Source: Nocardia rhamnosiphila NBRC 108938
GTDB lineage: Bacteria; Actinomycetota; Actinomycetes; Mycobacteriales; Mycobacteriaceae
Direction: 5' to 3'
NCBI RefSeq assembly: GCF_000720425.1
Contig: NZ_JOAJ01000003.1
Location: 372,001 to 436,000 of the forward strand
Length of the DNA stretch: 64,000 bases
In this document: positions 17,486-25,540 of the stretch, piece after piece
Layout of the letters: every line of letters begins with the position of its first letter
How positions within the stretch are numbered: position 1 is the first letter of the stretch
Translations under genes and position numbers: made by a program
Notes under the pieces: model-generated
Database searches by the model: none
The model's input: the letters and a program-made list of their open reading frames with translations, nothing else
What the model was told of the DNA's origin: nothing

Positions 17486-18694
17486 ATGCAGCGGTGGTCG
17501 GCGTTGTCGGCGACGACACGAGACGTCGTCGTGGCGGGCGGATGGTTCCTGTTCGGCGTGCTGCTGTACCTGGCCGGCTTCCAGATGATGTTCGCCCCCG
17601 AGTCGCAGGCCGGCCCGCTGTGGCCGCGGATCGCGATTCTCGGGCTGGCGAGTGCGGTACTGCTGGTACGACGCCGGGCGCCGATCACCGCGATGGTGCT
17701 GGGGCTGATACCACTGGTGATGGATCTGTCGCTCGGGCCGACACTGCCGGTCTGGCTGGTGTACACCGATCTGATCTACGCGGCGGTGGTGTACGGCACG
17801 CGACGCCAGATGCAGGGCGCGGTGGTGGCCTGGCTGGCCCTCTCCGCGACCGCGGCGGGGGTGGTGCTGGCGATCACCGGCGACTGGCATCTGATGTCGC
17901 TGGCGCTGGTACTGGCGGCGGCCTTCGTCGGCACCTCGCTGTGGTGGGGCCTGACCGTCCGCGCGCACAAGGAGACCGCCGATGCCGAACGGGCCCGCGT
18001 GCGCGCCCTGTCGCTGGTCGCCGAACTGGACCGGCGGGCGGCGGTGGCGGACGAACGCAAGGCCATGGCGCGGGACCTGCACGATGTGATCGCCGGGCAT
18101 CTGTCGGCCATCGCCCTGCAGTCCGAAGCGGCACTGGGCGGCCTCGACGGCACCGCCGACCCGCGGCTGGCCGGGGTGCTCGGCGCGATCCGCACCAACA
18201 GCGTCGAAGCGCTCCGGGAGATGCGGACGATGATCGGCCTGCTGCGCCGCGAGGACGACGCCGATCAGACGACCGCGCCCGGGCGCCTGGCCCAACTGCC
18301 CGGGCTGGTCAGCGCGGCCCGGCAGGCGGGTATGCAGGTACGGGTCCGGCTGGACCTGGGCGAGACCGTACCGGCCGGGGCGGTGGACCAGGCGGCCTAC
18401 CGCATCGTCCAGGAAGCGGTGACCAATGTGATGAAACACGCCCCCGGGCAGGAGGTCGATATCGACGTGCACGCGGAGTCCACGACACTGGTGCTGACGG
18501 TACGCAATCCGCTGAGCGCCGGGCCGCCTCCGGCGCCGGAGCCGGCCGCCGACCGGCGCGGCCTGTCGAATATGCGGGAACGGGCGGCCGCCCTCGGCGG
18601 TACGTTGCGGGCGGGGCCGGAGGCCGGCGCCTGGTGGGTGCGGGCGCGGCTCCCGCTGGCCGCGGTGCCCGATACCGCGGGGGATCCGCGGTGA
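17486..18694 (+). CDS. NarL-type sensor histidine kinase
   Basis: Membrane sensor kinase of 402 residues. Five hydrophobic segments span residues 15-155, with almost no extracytoplasmic domain, suggesting it senses the membrane. A short linker helix leads to the HisKA_3 domain, with ARDLHDVIAGHLSAIA and phospho-acceptor His199. The HATPase_c domain has N-box AVTNVMKHAP and G-box DRRGLSNMRERA. The stop overlaps the response regulator GTG by 4 bp (GTGA), so the two form a two-component operon. Signal unknown. Confidence 0.92.
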   Translation: MQRWSALSATTRDVVVAGGWFLFGVLLYLAGFQMMFAPESQAGPLWPRIAILGLASAVLLVRRRAPITAMVLGLIPLVMDLSLGPTLPVWLVYTDLIYAAVVYGTRRQMQGAVVAWLALSATAAGVVLAITGDWHLMSLALVLAAAFVGTSLWWGLTVRAHKETADAERARVRALSLVAELDRRAAVADERKAMARDLHDVIAGHLSAIALQSEAALGGLDGTADPRLAGVLGAIRTNSVEALREMRTMIGLLRREDDADQTTAPGRLAQLPGLVSAARQAGMQVRVRLDLGETVPAGAVDQAAYRIVQEAVTNVMKHAPGQEVDIDVHAESTTLVLTVRNPLSAGPPPAPEPAADRRGLSNMRERAAALGGTLRAGPEAGAWWVRARLPLAAVPDTAGDPR

Positions 18695-19353
18695 CGGTCC
18701 GGGTTCTCCTCGCCGATGATCACGCGGCGATCCGCGCCGGGCTGCGCATGATCCTCGACGCGGCCGACGATATCGAGGTGGTGGGCGAGGCCGCCGACGG
18801 CGAGGTCGCGGTGGCCCAGGCCCGGGCGCTGCGGCCGGATGTGGTGCTGATGGATGTGCGCATGCCGGGGGTGGACGGCATCACCGCGACCACCCGGGTC
18901 ACCGGCGAAAGCCTGGCGCGGGTGCTCATCCTCACCACCTTCGACCTCGACGAATACGTGTTTCGCAGCCTCCGCGCGGGCGCTTCCGGGTTCGTCCTGA
19001 AGTCGGCGTCCGGGCCCGCGCTGGTCGACGCGGTCCGCGCGGTCGCCGCGGGCGAGGGGGTGCTCGCCCCGGAGGTCACCCGCGCGGTGATCGACGCCTT
19101 CGCCGGAACACCGTCCGGCCGGGGTCCCGAACCGCCACCGGGTATGGCCGAGCTCACCGGCCGGGAGAAAGAGGTGTTCGACTGTCTGGGCAGCGGGCTG
19201 TCCAACGCGCAGATCGCGGCGCGCCTGTTCATCAGCGAAACCACGGTCAAAACACATGTGTCCCGTGTCCTCACCAAACTGGGGATGCGGTCTCGGGTGC
19301 AAGCCGCGATCCTCGCGCGCGAACTCGGCGACGGGGCCGCCGGGCACCCGTAG
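18691..19353 (+). CDS. NarL/FixJ-family response regulator
   Basis: Response regulator of 220 residues, partner of the kinase upstream. Receiver domain at 1-120 with the acidic pair at residues 9-10, phospho-acceptor Asp55 in VVLMDVRMPG, and the Lys in FVLKSAS. A LuxR-type helix-turn-helix lies at about 150-210 (LTGREKEVFDCLGSGLSNAQIAARL, TTVKTHVSRVLTKLGM). GTG start overlaps the kinase stop. Target genes cannot be read from sequence; ABC drug exporters are common targets of this class but none is next to it. Confidence 0.93.
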   Translation: MTVRVLLADDHAAIRAGLRMILDAADDIEVVGEAADGEVAVAQARALRPDVVLMDVRMPGVDGITATTRVTGESLARVLILTTFDLDEYVFRSLRAGASGFVLKSASGPALVDAVRAVAAGEGVLAPEVTRAVIDAFAGTPSGRGPEPPPGMAELTGREKEVFDCLGSGLSNAQIAARLFISETTVKTHVSRVLTKLGMRSRVQAAILARELGDGAAGHP

Positions 19354-19370
19354 CCGAGGTCGGTCGCGGC

Positions 19371-19730
19371 TCAGCCGGGCAGCGGCGCGAAGCGTCCGTC
19401 GGTGCCGGGGAGGTAGCTGTCCACCCCGACGACGGCCTCGACCGGCAGCGGACCGTACAGATGTGGGAAACGCAACGCCGGATCGTCGCTGGGCGCCCCC
19501 GGCTCCCAGCGCACCGGCGCCGCGAGGCGGCCCGGGTCCAGGCGGAGCAGCAGAAGATCGCGCCGACCTGCGAAAAGGCGGTTCGCGGGCAGGTGCACCT
19601 GCTGCGGCGCGGAGAGATGAACGAACCCCTCCGTCCACAGCGAATCGGGCCGATGCGCACCATCTTCCCGGGCAAGTGCCCACTCACCGGGAGTACAGAG
19701 GTGAACAAGGGTGTGAGTGTCACAGGGCAC
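19371..19730 (-). CDS. DUF952 protein
   Basis: Cytoplasmic protein of 119 residues matching DUF952. Signature blocks are LVHLCTPGEWALAREDG, GFVHLSAPQQVHLPANRLF, and the C-terminal FPHLYGPLPVEAVVGV. The start at 19730 is a GTG with GGAGGT 5 nt upstream, one of the best ribosome-binding sites in the window; the frame upstream to 19847 is not needed. Family members resemble glutathione-S-transferase-like or ADP-ribosyltransferase-like folds in some annotations, but no activity is established. Converges on the response regulator. Confidence 0.82.
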   Translation of the reverse strand: MPCDTHTLVHLCTPGEWALAREDGAHRPDSLWTEGFVHLSAPQQVHLPANRLFAGRRDLLLLRLDPGRLAAPVRWEPGAPSDDPALRFPHLYGPLPVEAVVGVDSYLPGTDGRFAPLPG

Positions 19731-19862
19731 GGGTAACCTCCGATACACAACTCGACAGTCGGTACGGAGCAAGGGCCGTACGTTTTCCACACCCGCCCCG
19801 CGGTGTTCGCCACAGGCGAAAAGCGCTGGTCGTGTTAGGGAAAACACACTGGTTCCCCAGTG

Positions 19863-19888
19863 GGAACAATCCCGATGCCCCGAACGTC
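19863..19888 (+). promoter_or_regulatory. ECF-type promoter candidate before the DUF7455 gene
   Basis: GGAAC (19863-19867) and CGTC (19885-19888) are separated by 17 nt. This is the spacing of the SigE/SigH-type promoter seen at sigB (GGAAC-N17-CGTT), with one changed base. A TAGTTA box about 9 nt downstream offers an alternative SigA-type -10. Confidence 0.4.
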
Positions 19889-19999
19889 TGACAGAGTAGT
19901 TACACCACTGCTGGGAAGTAGCGGAAGCGAGCCCGCGGAGTGACCACGGGCCTCACACCAGGTGAACGGTATTGTGCCGGAAGCCAGGACGGAGGAGTC

Positions 20000-20194
20000 A
20001 TGCCAGGAACCCTGACTAGCACCCCACTGACCGCGGTCGATCGCTGCGATCGCTGCGGGGCGGCTGCGCGTGTACGTGCCGTTCTGCCCGCAGGTGGCGA
20101 GTTGCTCTTCTGCCAGCACCACGCGAACGAACATATGGAACGACTGCGCGAACTCGACGCCGTGATCGACACGGAGTCCGCTCCCGCTCTCTGA
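20000..20194 (+). CDS. DUF7455 small zinc-ribbon protein
   Basis: Protein of 64 residues with a CDRCGAAARVRAVL knuckle and a second pair in LLFCQHHANEH, giving a CxxC...CxxH-type zinc site. It matches the small DUF7455 family, usually found near sigB in actinobacteria. The ATG at 20000 has GGAGGAG 2-8 nt upstream; the longer frame from 19940 is unlikely. An ECF-like promoter candidate lies 110 nt upstream. Function unknown. Confidence 0.83.
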   Translation: MPGTLTSTPLTAVDRCDRCGAAARVRAVLPAGGELLFCQHHANEHMERLRELDAVIDTESAPAL

Positions 20195-20243
20195 CCCGTC
20201 CTCGCGTCCGACACAACAGCATCGAACAACAGAACACCGTCTC

Positions 20244-20276
20244 CGTGGCGGGCGACCGATCCGGTCGCCCGCCACG
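20244..20276. terminator. 14-bp perfect hairpin between convergent genes
   Basis: Arms 20244-20257 and 20263-20276 pair perfectly around a 5-nt loop (gatcc). It separates the DUF7455 gene (+) from the TetR gene (-). Confidence 0.7.
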
Positions 20277-20282
20277 GGCGTT

Positions 20283-21020
20283 TCAGCCGGGCAGAATCCC
20301 GTCGATCAAGCGGTGCAGCCCGTAGTCGAAATCTCCGGCCGGGTCACCGGGCGCCTGGTACAACTCACCGACGGCCGCACCGACCCGGGCGGACAGCGGG
20401 AAGGCGGCGGCAGGCATGACCTGCTCCAGCACCGGGCCGTGCGCCGCCCACCAGTCGGCGTCGGATTGTTCCCGGACGCTGCGGGCCGCGGCGAGCGCGG
20501 TCCGCGCGTTACCGGTCGCGAACTGCGACAGCACCGCGATCACCCGGTCCATCTCGATATCGTCGAGACCCGTCCCCTCCAGCGCCGCCAGGTGCCGCTC
20601 GTACCGCCGTGTCCGGCCGGGTCCCAGCACCATCCGCCAGGACGGCACCTCGAACAGCCAGGGGTGGCTCAGATATTCGTCCCGGATCTGCCGGGCGACG
20701 GCCACCATCCGGTCCCGCACGGGCAGGCCGGCGGGGATGGGAGCATCCTCCAGCGCGACCACGTCGACCATCAGGACGGTGAGCGCGTCCTTGCTCGGGA
20801 CGTAGGTGTACAGGCTCATGGGCCGCAGGCCCAGCTCCGCGGCGACCGCGCGGACCGATACTTTCTCGTAGCCCTCGCGGTCCGCGAGCCCGATCGCCGC
20901 GGCCACCACCTCGTCGACGCTCACGGTCTGCCGGGGACCGCGGCCGCCACGCCGGGGTGGCAGCTCGTGCCGCCACAGCAGTTCGAGCAGGACACGGGCA
21001 GGATCGGGCGGACGGGTCAC
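20283..21020 (-). CDS. TetR/AcrR-family regulator
   Basis: Transcription factor of 245 residues. After a basic N-terminal extension (PPRRGGRGPRQT), the DNA-binding HTH covers about residues 36-80 (VDEVVAAAIGLADREGYEKVSVRAVAAELGLRPMSLYTYV). The C-terminal ligand domain has a TetR_C-like run ending GLHRLIDGIL. GTG at 21020 was chosen because GGAGGT lies 4 nt upstream; a GTG two codons earlier overlaps that SD. It is divergent from the Snf2 helicase gene, whose promoter region it may control together with its own. Ligand unknown. Confidence 0.85.
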   Translation of the reverse strand: MTRPPDPARVLLELLWRHELPPRRGGRGPRQTVSVDEVVAAAIGLADREGYEKVSVRAVAAELGLRPMSLYTYVPSKDALTVLMVDVVALEDAPIPAGLPVRDRMVAVARQIRDEYLSHPWLFEVPSWRMVLGPGRTRRYERHLAALEGTGLDDIEMDRVIAVLSQFATGNARTALAAARSVREQSDADWWAAHGPVLEQVMPAAAFPLSARVGAAVGELYQAPGDPAGDFDYGLHRLIDGILPG

Positions 21021-21195
21021 CGGCACCTCCGGCCGGCCGCGGCCGATACGGGTACCGGCCGGTCCGAGCGCCGCGCTGCCGTGGGCGCGCCGTCGCCGCT
21101 CATCGCATTCCCTTCACCACGTAGAGATACCACCCGGGCACTGCGTGGTGCGGACCGGAACAAATCCGGTGCGGTGCGCGTTGCCCTAATACTCC

Positions 21196-21208
21196 GTACA
21201 CTATACGC
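21196..21208. promoter_or_regulatory. possible TetR operator / helicase promoter
   Basis: CGTA-cacta-TACG is a 4+4 inverted repeat in the AT-richest part of the TetR-Snf2 gap. The right arm overlaps a -10-like TACGCT. Such an overlap is what a repressor site would look like, but the arms are short. Confidence 0.35.
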
Positions 21209-21265
21209 TGATCATAGGGGTGCACTCTGCCGACCATCGAGACCACCTATCTGCCCGACCGTCAT

Positions 21266-23017
21266 ATGTTCGCCCTGTGGACATGGACCGGCCGGGAACC
21301 CGGCCCGGCACCCACCGGAATCGGCGACACCGCGACCCTCCCCCTGGCCGTACCCGGCGGCACCCGGGCCCAGGCGCGTGCGGGAAGCATCACCCTGCAG
21401 GTGACCCCGGTCGACTGCGCGCTGGTGGACCCCGCCGGTCTCGCCGGATTCACCTCTGCCGAGCCGGGCCACTCCACCCGGGCCTGGCAGGCGATCCTCG
21501 CCGGCGAACCCGCGGACCTCCCCCTCGCCGGGCACGCGTTTCCCAACGCGGCGGGGACCGCCATACTCACCGGTGACCACGCCCGCTCGGTGCTCCACGA
21601 CACCACGGCCGTCGCCGCGGGCCTGCGCGACGATCTCCTCGCCGACCTGCGGCCCTATCAGGCGCGCGGGATCGGCTGGTTGCGCGACACCGTCGCCCGC
21701 CACGGCGGGGCGATCCTCGCCGACGAAATGGGTCTCGGCAAAACCGTGCAGACCATCGGCCTGCTGGTCGGGCGGGCGGACCACGGTGTGCAGCTCGTCG
21801 TGTGCCCGACCTCGCTGGTGGGCAACTGGGTACACGAGATACAGCGTTTCGCCCCCGCCCTGCGGCCGGTGGCCTGGCGAGGTGGCGAGATCGGCACCAC
21901 GGCGGGCGATATCGTCGTGACGGGTTACCCCGTGCTGCGGCTGCACGGTCACCGGCTCTCCGGAAACGACTGGGCGACCGTGGTGTTCGACGAGGCCCAA
22001 GCGCTGAAGAATCCCCGCACGCAGGTGTCCAAGGCGGCCCGCGCGCTCGACGCCGCGGCCGTCGTCGCGCTGACCGGTACCCCGGTGGAGAATCACCTCG
22101 AGGAACTGTGGTCGCTGCTGCACCTCGTGGCACCCCGCCTGTTCGGGCATCGCGCCCAGTTCCGGCGACGCTTCGTCAAACCCGTCGAACAGGGCTCGGC
22201 CACCGCGGCCGCGCGCCTGCAGGACGCGATCGAGCCGGTCCTGCTCGCCCGCCGCAAGGCCCAGGTCGCCGCCGCGCTCCCGGCCAAGATCCACAACGAT
22301 CTGCTGTGCGATCTCACTCCCGAACAGGAGAAACTCTACGATCAGTTGCTCGACCGCGCGGTCGCCGACGGCTTCGGTACCGGCACCCAGCGGCAGACCC
22401 GGGTGCTGGCGGCCCTCACCGCGCTGAAACAGGTGTGCAACCATCCCGGCCTGGTGGACGGTGACCAGGGCGAATTAGGGGGTCGCTCGGGGAAACTCGA
22501 CCTGTGCACCGATATCGTCGCCGCCAACCTCGACAACGGCGCGCCGACGCTGATCTTCACCCAGTACCGGGCCACCGGCGACCTTCTGGTGCGGCATCTG
22601 GCCGAACAGTTCGCCCTCACCGCGCCGTTCTTCCACGGCGGGCTGACCCAGGCCGAACGCGCGGCGATCGTCACCCGGTTCCAGTCCCCCGGCGGACCAC
22701 CGGTTCTGGTGCTCAGCCTGCGGGCGGCGGGCACCGGGCTCACCCTCACCCGCGCCGCGGATGTGATCCATTTCGACCGGTGGTGGAATCCCGCGGTCGA
22801 AGCCCAGGCCTCCGACCGGGTGCACCGGATCGGGCAGACCCGCACGGTCACCGTCACCACACTGACCTCGGCCACCACGGTCGAGGAACATATCGCGGGG
22901 ATGCAGCGCCGCAAATCCGCGCTCACCGATCTCGGCGACGGCAGCGGTATCGCCGATCTCGCCCGGCTCGACGACGAGCGGCTCCTGGAACTGCTGCGAC
23001 GGAAGCGAGGAAACTGA
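21266..23017 (+). CDS. Snf2/RapA-type DEAD-like helicase
   Basis: Swi2/Snf2-family ATPase (583 residues from this ATG) that translocates on DNA or remodels protein-DNA complexes. Motif I is ADEMGLGKTVQTIG, motif II VFDEAQALKNP (DEAQ), motif III ALTGTPVENH. The C-terminal lobe has IFTQYRATGD, LSLRAAGTGLTLT and SDRVHRIGQTR. In-frame sequence upstream of the ATG (from a CTG at 21227) also reads like protein, so the true start may be that CTG, 13 codons earlier. The 3' end overlaps the SWIM protein start by one base. This pair is common in actinobacteria. Confidence 0.9.
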   Translation: MFALWTWTGREPGPAPTGIGDTATLPLAVPGGTRAQARAGSITLQVTPVDCALVDPAGLAGFTSAEPGHSTRAWQAILAGEPADLPLAGHAFPNAAGTAILTGDHARSVLHDTTAVAAGLRDDLLADLRPYQARGIGWLRDTVARHGGAILADEMGLGKTVQTIGLLVGRADHGVQLVVCPTSLVGNWVHEIQRFAPALRPVAWRGGEIGTTAGDIVVTGYPVLRLHGHRLSGNDWATVVFDEAQALKNPRTQVSKAARALDAAAVVALTGTPVENHLEELWSLLHLVAPRLFGHRAQFRRRFVKPVEQGSATAAARLQDAIEPVLLARRKAQVAAALPAKIHNDLLCDLTPEQEKLYDQLLDRAVADGFGTGTQRQTRVLAALTALKQVCNHPGLVDGDQGELGGRSGKLDLCTDIVAANLDNGAPTLIFTQYRATGDLLVRHLAEQFALTAPFFHGGLTQAERAAIVTRFQSPGGPPVLVLSLRAAGTGLTLTRAADVIHFDRWWNPAVEAQASDRVHRIGQTRTVTVTTLTSATTVEEHIAGMQRRKSALTDLGDGSGIADLARLDDERLLELLRRKRGN

Positions 23018-23577
23018 TGGCGGACAACGAATTCGGCTACACCCGCTGGGGAATGGACTGGGTCCGGCTGGCCGAGCCGCTACGGCAGACCCGCCCCGAG
23101 CCGCTGCTCCCCCGGGCGCGCAGTATCGCCCGCAACGACGGGGTCCGGTCCGTGGTGGAAGGGCATATCGTCCGCGCGCACATCCATCGCGGAGGCCAGG
23201 CGTCGGTCGTCCATCTCGAACTGGCGCCGCTCACCCGGACCGCGCGCACGGCACTGTCCGCGATCGTCGGCGCCGGACCCGCTCTGCTGACCGACGAAAT
23301 GCACGCGGCAGCCCTCGCGGCGGGCGTCTCGGTGGCCCCGGAACCCGCGGCGATCGACTGCTCGTGCAGCGCACGCACCGCACGCTGTCTCCATGTACTG
23401 GCCACGTTCTACGATCTTGCCCGGCGGGTGGACGAGGATCCGCGCCTGAGCCTGGATATGCAGGGGTACGGCCACCCGGATCACAGTGCCGCGCGGGGCG
23501 ATTCCGGCGACGGGCCGGAAATACCGCGCTGGATACCGCTCAACACACTGGATCCCGCGATGTTCTTCGACGGGTGA
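23017..23577 (+). CDS. SWIM zinc-finger protein
   Basis: Protein of 186 residues carrying a SWIM finger, IDCSCSARTARCLHVLA (CxC...CxH), near residues 110-125. The N-terminal part (FGYTRWGMDWVRLAEPL, ARSIARNDGV) is typical of SWIM proteins paired with Snf2 ATPases. ATG at 23017 shares its A with the helicase TGA, so translation is coupled. It probably supplies DNA or protein binding to the ATPase. The last 40 residues are polar and variable. Confidence 0.86.
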   Translation: MADNEFGYTRWGMDWVRLAEPLRQTRPEPLLPRARSIARNDGVRSVVEGHIVRAHIHRGGQASVVHLELAPLTRTARTALSAIVGAGPALLTDEMHAAALAAGVSVAPEPAAIDCSCSARTARCLHVLATFYDLARRVDEDPRLSLDMQGYGHPDHSAARGDSGDGPEIPRWIPLNTLDPAMFFDG

Positions 23578-23611
23578 GCCCGGACACCGACGCCGAGGGG
23601 CCGCGGCCGGT

Positions 23612-25354
23612 TCACATCCGGCGCAGCGCCGCGATCCGCTCGCCGAGCTGATCGGCGGTGGCCAGTGCGGTGGGCGGCCCGCCGCACTGGCGCCGGAGCT
23701 CGCCGTGGATCACCCCGTGTGGCTTACCGGTGCGGTGGTGATGCATAGCGACCAGGCTGTTCAGCTCGCGCCGCAGTTCGCCCAATTTGTCGGCGGTCGC
23801 CACTCGCTCGGCGGCATTACCCGCTGCCGGGGACGCGGGGGCCGGTGCCTCCGGCTCGGCCTTGGACCGGTCGGCGATCTGCCGGGCCTGCCGCTCGCGC
23901 AGCAGGGCGCGCATCTGATCGGCATCGAGCAGACCGGGAATGCCCAGATAGTCGGCCTCTTCGGCGCTACCGGCGAAGGTCGCGGTACCGAACGAGGACC
24001 CGTCGTAGATCACCTGGTCCAGTTCGGCGTCGGCGGCCAGCGGCACGAACGCCTTTTCTTCCTCGCCCGGTTCGTCCTGCTGTTTGTTCGCCTCGGTGAG
24101 CAGGTCGTCGTCGAGACCGTCCTTCTCGCGGTGCGGTTTCCCGATGACATGGTCGCGCTGCACCTCGAGCTGCGCGGCCAGATCCAGCAGCACCGGAACC
24201 GACGGCAGGAACACACTCGCGGTCTCACCCGGCCGCCGGGCGCGGACGAAACGGCCGATGGCCTGGGCGAAATACAGCGGCGTCGAAGCGCTGGTGGCGT
24301 ACACGCCGACGGCCAGCCGCGGGACGTCCACGCCCTCGGAGACCATCCGCACCGCGACCATCCACGGCTGGGTGCCCGCACTGAACTCGCCGATGCGGGC
24401 CGAGGAGGTGGGGTCGTCGGAGAGCACCAGCACCGGCCGAGTACCGGTGAGATGCTCGATCAGTTCCGCGTAGGCACGGGCCCGCTCCTGATCGGAAGCG
24501 ATCACCAGACCGCCGGCGTCGTGCATACCGCCCTCACGCAGCTGCGCCAGCCGCATATCGGCCGCGCGCAGCACCGCGTAGATCCAGTCGCCCGCCGGAT
24601 CGAGCGCGGTACGCCAGGCCCGGGCGGTCTGTTCGGCGTTCAGCGGTTCACCGAGCCGGGCGGTGTACTCCTCGCCCGCGCTGTCACGCCAGTGCGCTTC
24701 GCCGGAGTAGGCGAGGAACACCACCGGGCGCACGACCCCGTCGGTGAGCGCCTCGGTGTAGCCGTAACTGTGATCGGCCCGAGACCGCGGCAGCCCGGCC
24801 TCGTCGGGTTCATAGGTGATGAACGGGATCTGGCTGTCGTCGCTGCGGAACGGGGTACCGGTGAGCGCCAGCCGGCGGGTGGCGTCCCCGAACGCCTCGG
24901 CCACCGCGTCGCCCCAGCTCTTGGAGTCGCCGGCGTGATGGATCTCGTCCAGGATCACCAGGGTGCGCCGGTTCTCGGTGCGCACCCGGTGTTTGAACGG
25001 GTGCGCGGCGATCTGGGCGTAGGTGACCACTACGCCGTGATAGTCCCCCGAGGTGCCGCCGGTGGTGTTGGAGAAGTTCGAATCCAGCGCCAGCCCCGAG
25101 CGCGCCCCCGACGCGGCCCACTGATGTTTCAGATGTTCGGTCGGCGCGACCACGGTGACCTGGTCGACCGTGCGATCGGCCAGCAATTCCGCGGCGACCC
25201 GCAGCGCGAAGGTCGTCTTACCGGCCCCAGGAGTCGCCACAGCGAGGAAATCACGGGGTTTGGTCGCGAGGTACCGGGTGAGCGCGCGCCGCTGCCACGC
25301 GCGCAGGGATGCGCCCGGAACCTCCGTCGCAATAGCACCGCTCGCATCGGTCAC
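23612..25354 (-). CDS. XPB/RecG-like SF2 DEAD/DEAH helicase
   Basis: Superfamily 2 helicase of 580 residues. Q-like motif LRAWQRRALTRYL, Walker A VATPGAGKTTFALR, motif Ia APTEHLKHQW, motif II VILDEIHHAGD (DEIH), motif III ALTGTPFRSDD, and a second lobe with MVSEGVDVPRLAVG and AQAIGRFVRARR. The C-terminal 120 residues are charged and Ala-rich with no known domain. The GTG at 25354 is preferred: TAGTGT (25366-25371) sits 8 nt upstream, fitting a leaderless start. The reading frame extends to 26809 but that part lies antisense to the BrkB gene. Role unknown; DNA repair is likely from the XPB/ResIII resemblance. Confidence 0.87.
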   Translation of the reverse strand: MTDASGAIATEVPGASLRAWQRRALTRYLATKPRDFLAVATPGAGKTTFALRVAAELLADRTVDQVTVVAPTEHLKHQWAASGARSGLALDSNFSNTTGGTSGDYHGVVVTYAQIAAHPFKHRVRTENRRTLVILDEIHHAGDSKSWGDAVAEAFGDATRRLALTGTPFRSDDSQIPFITYEPDEAGLPRSRADHSYGYTEALTDGVVRPVVFLAYSGEAHWRDSAGEEYTARLGEPLNAEQTARAWRTALDPAGDWIYAVLRAADMRLAQLREGGMHDAGGLVIASDQERARAYAELIEHLTGTRPVLVLSDDPTSSARIGEFSAGTQPWMVAVRMVSEGVDVPRLAVGVYATSASTPLYFAQAIGRFVRARRPGETASVFLPSVPVLLDLAAQLEVQRDHVIGKPHREKDGLDDDLLTEANKQQDEPGEEEKAFVPLAADAELDQVIYDGSSFGTATFAGSAEEADYLGIPGLLDADQMRALLRERQARQIADRSKAEPEAPAPASPAAGNAAERVATADKLGELRRELNSLVAMHHHRTGKPHGVIHGELRRQCGGPPTALATADQLGERIAALRRM

Positions 25355-25365
25355 GGAGACAAACA

Positions 25366-25371
25366 CTAGCG
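25366..25371 (-). promoter_or_regulatory. -10 element of the leaderless SF2 helicase gene
   Basis: On the minus strand TAGTGT ends about 8-11 nt before the GTG at 25354, fitting TANNNT and a leaderless transcript. No SD is present. Confidence 0.45.
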
Positions 25372-25540
25372 GCCGCGGCGGCGATGGCGCCAAACCGGCG
25401 TGGGGCGCGCGACCGGTGTCACACACCGTGGGGGGCGGTTTCCGGGGCGTGCTCGGTAACCGGCGATTCACCGATCGACCCCCGACACGTTGCCCGCCGC
25501 CATACCGCTGGGCGCCCGGGTGCGCGATGCTGGACAGACC

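Noticed and set aside
20283..25354. Named anti-phage system around Snf2 helicase
   Set aside because: No nuclease, methyltransferase or known defence partner is adjacent, so it does not fit DISARM, BREX or related systems; reported only as an open question.
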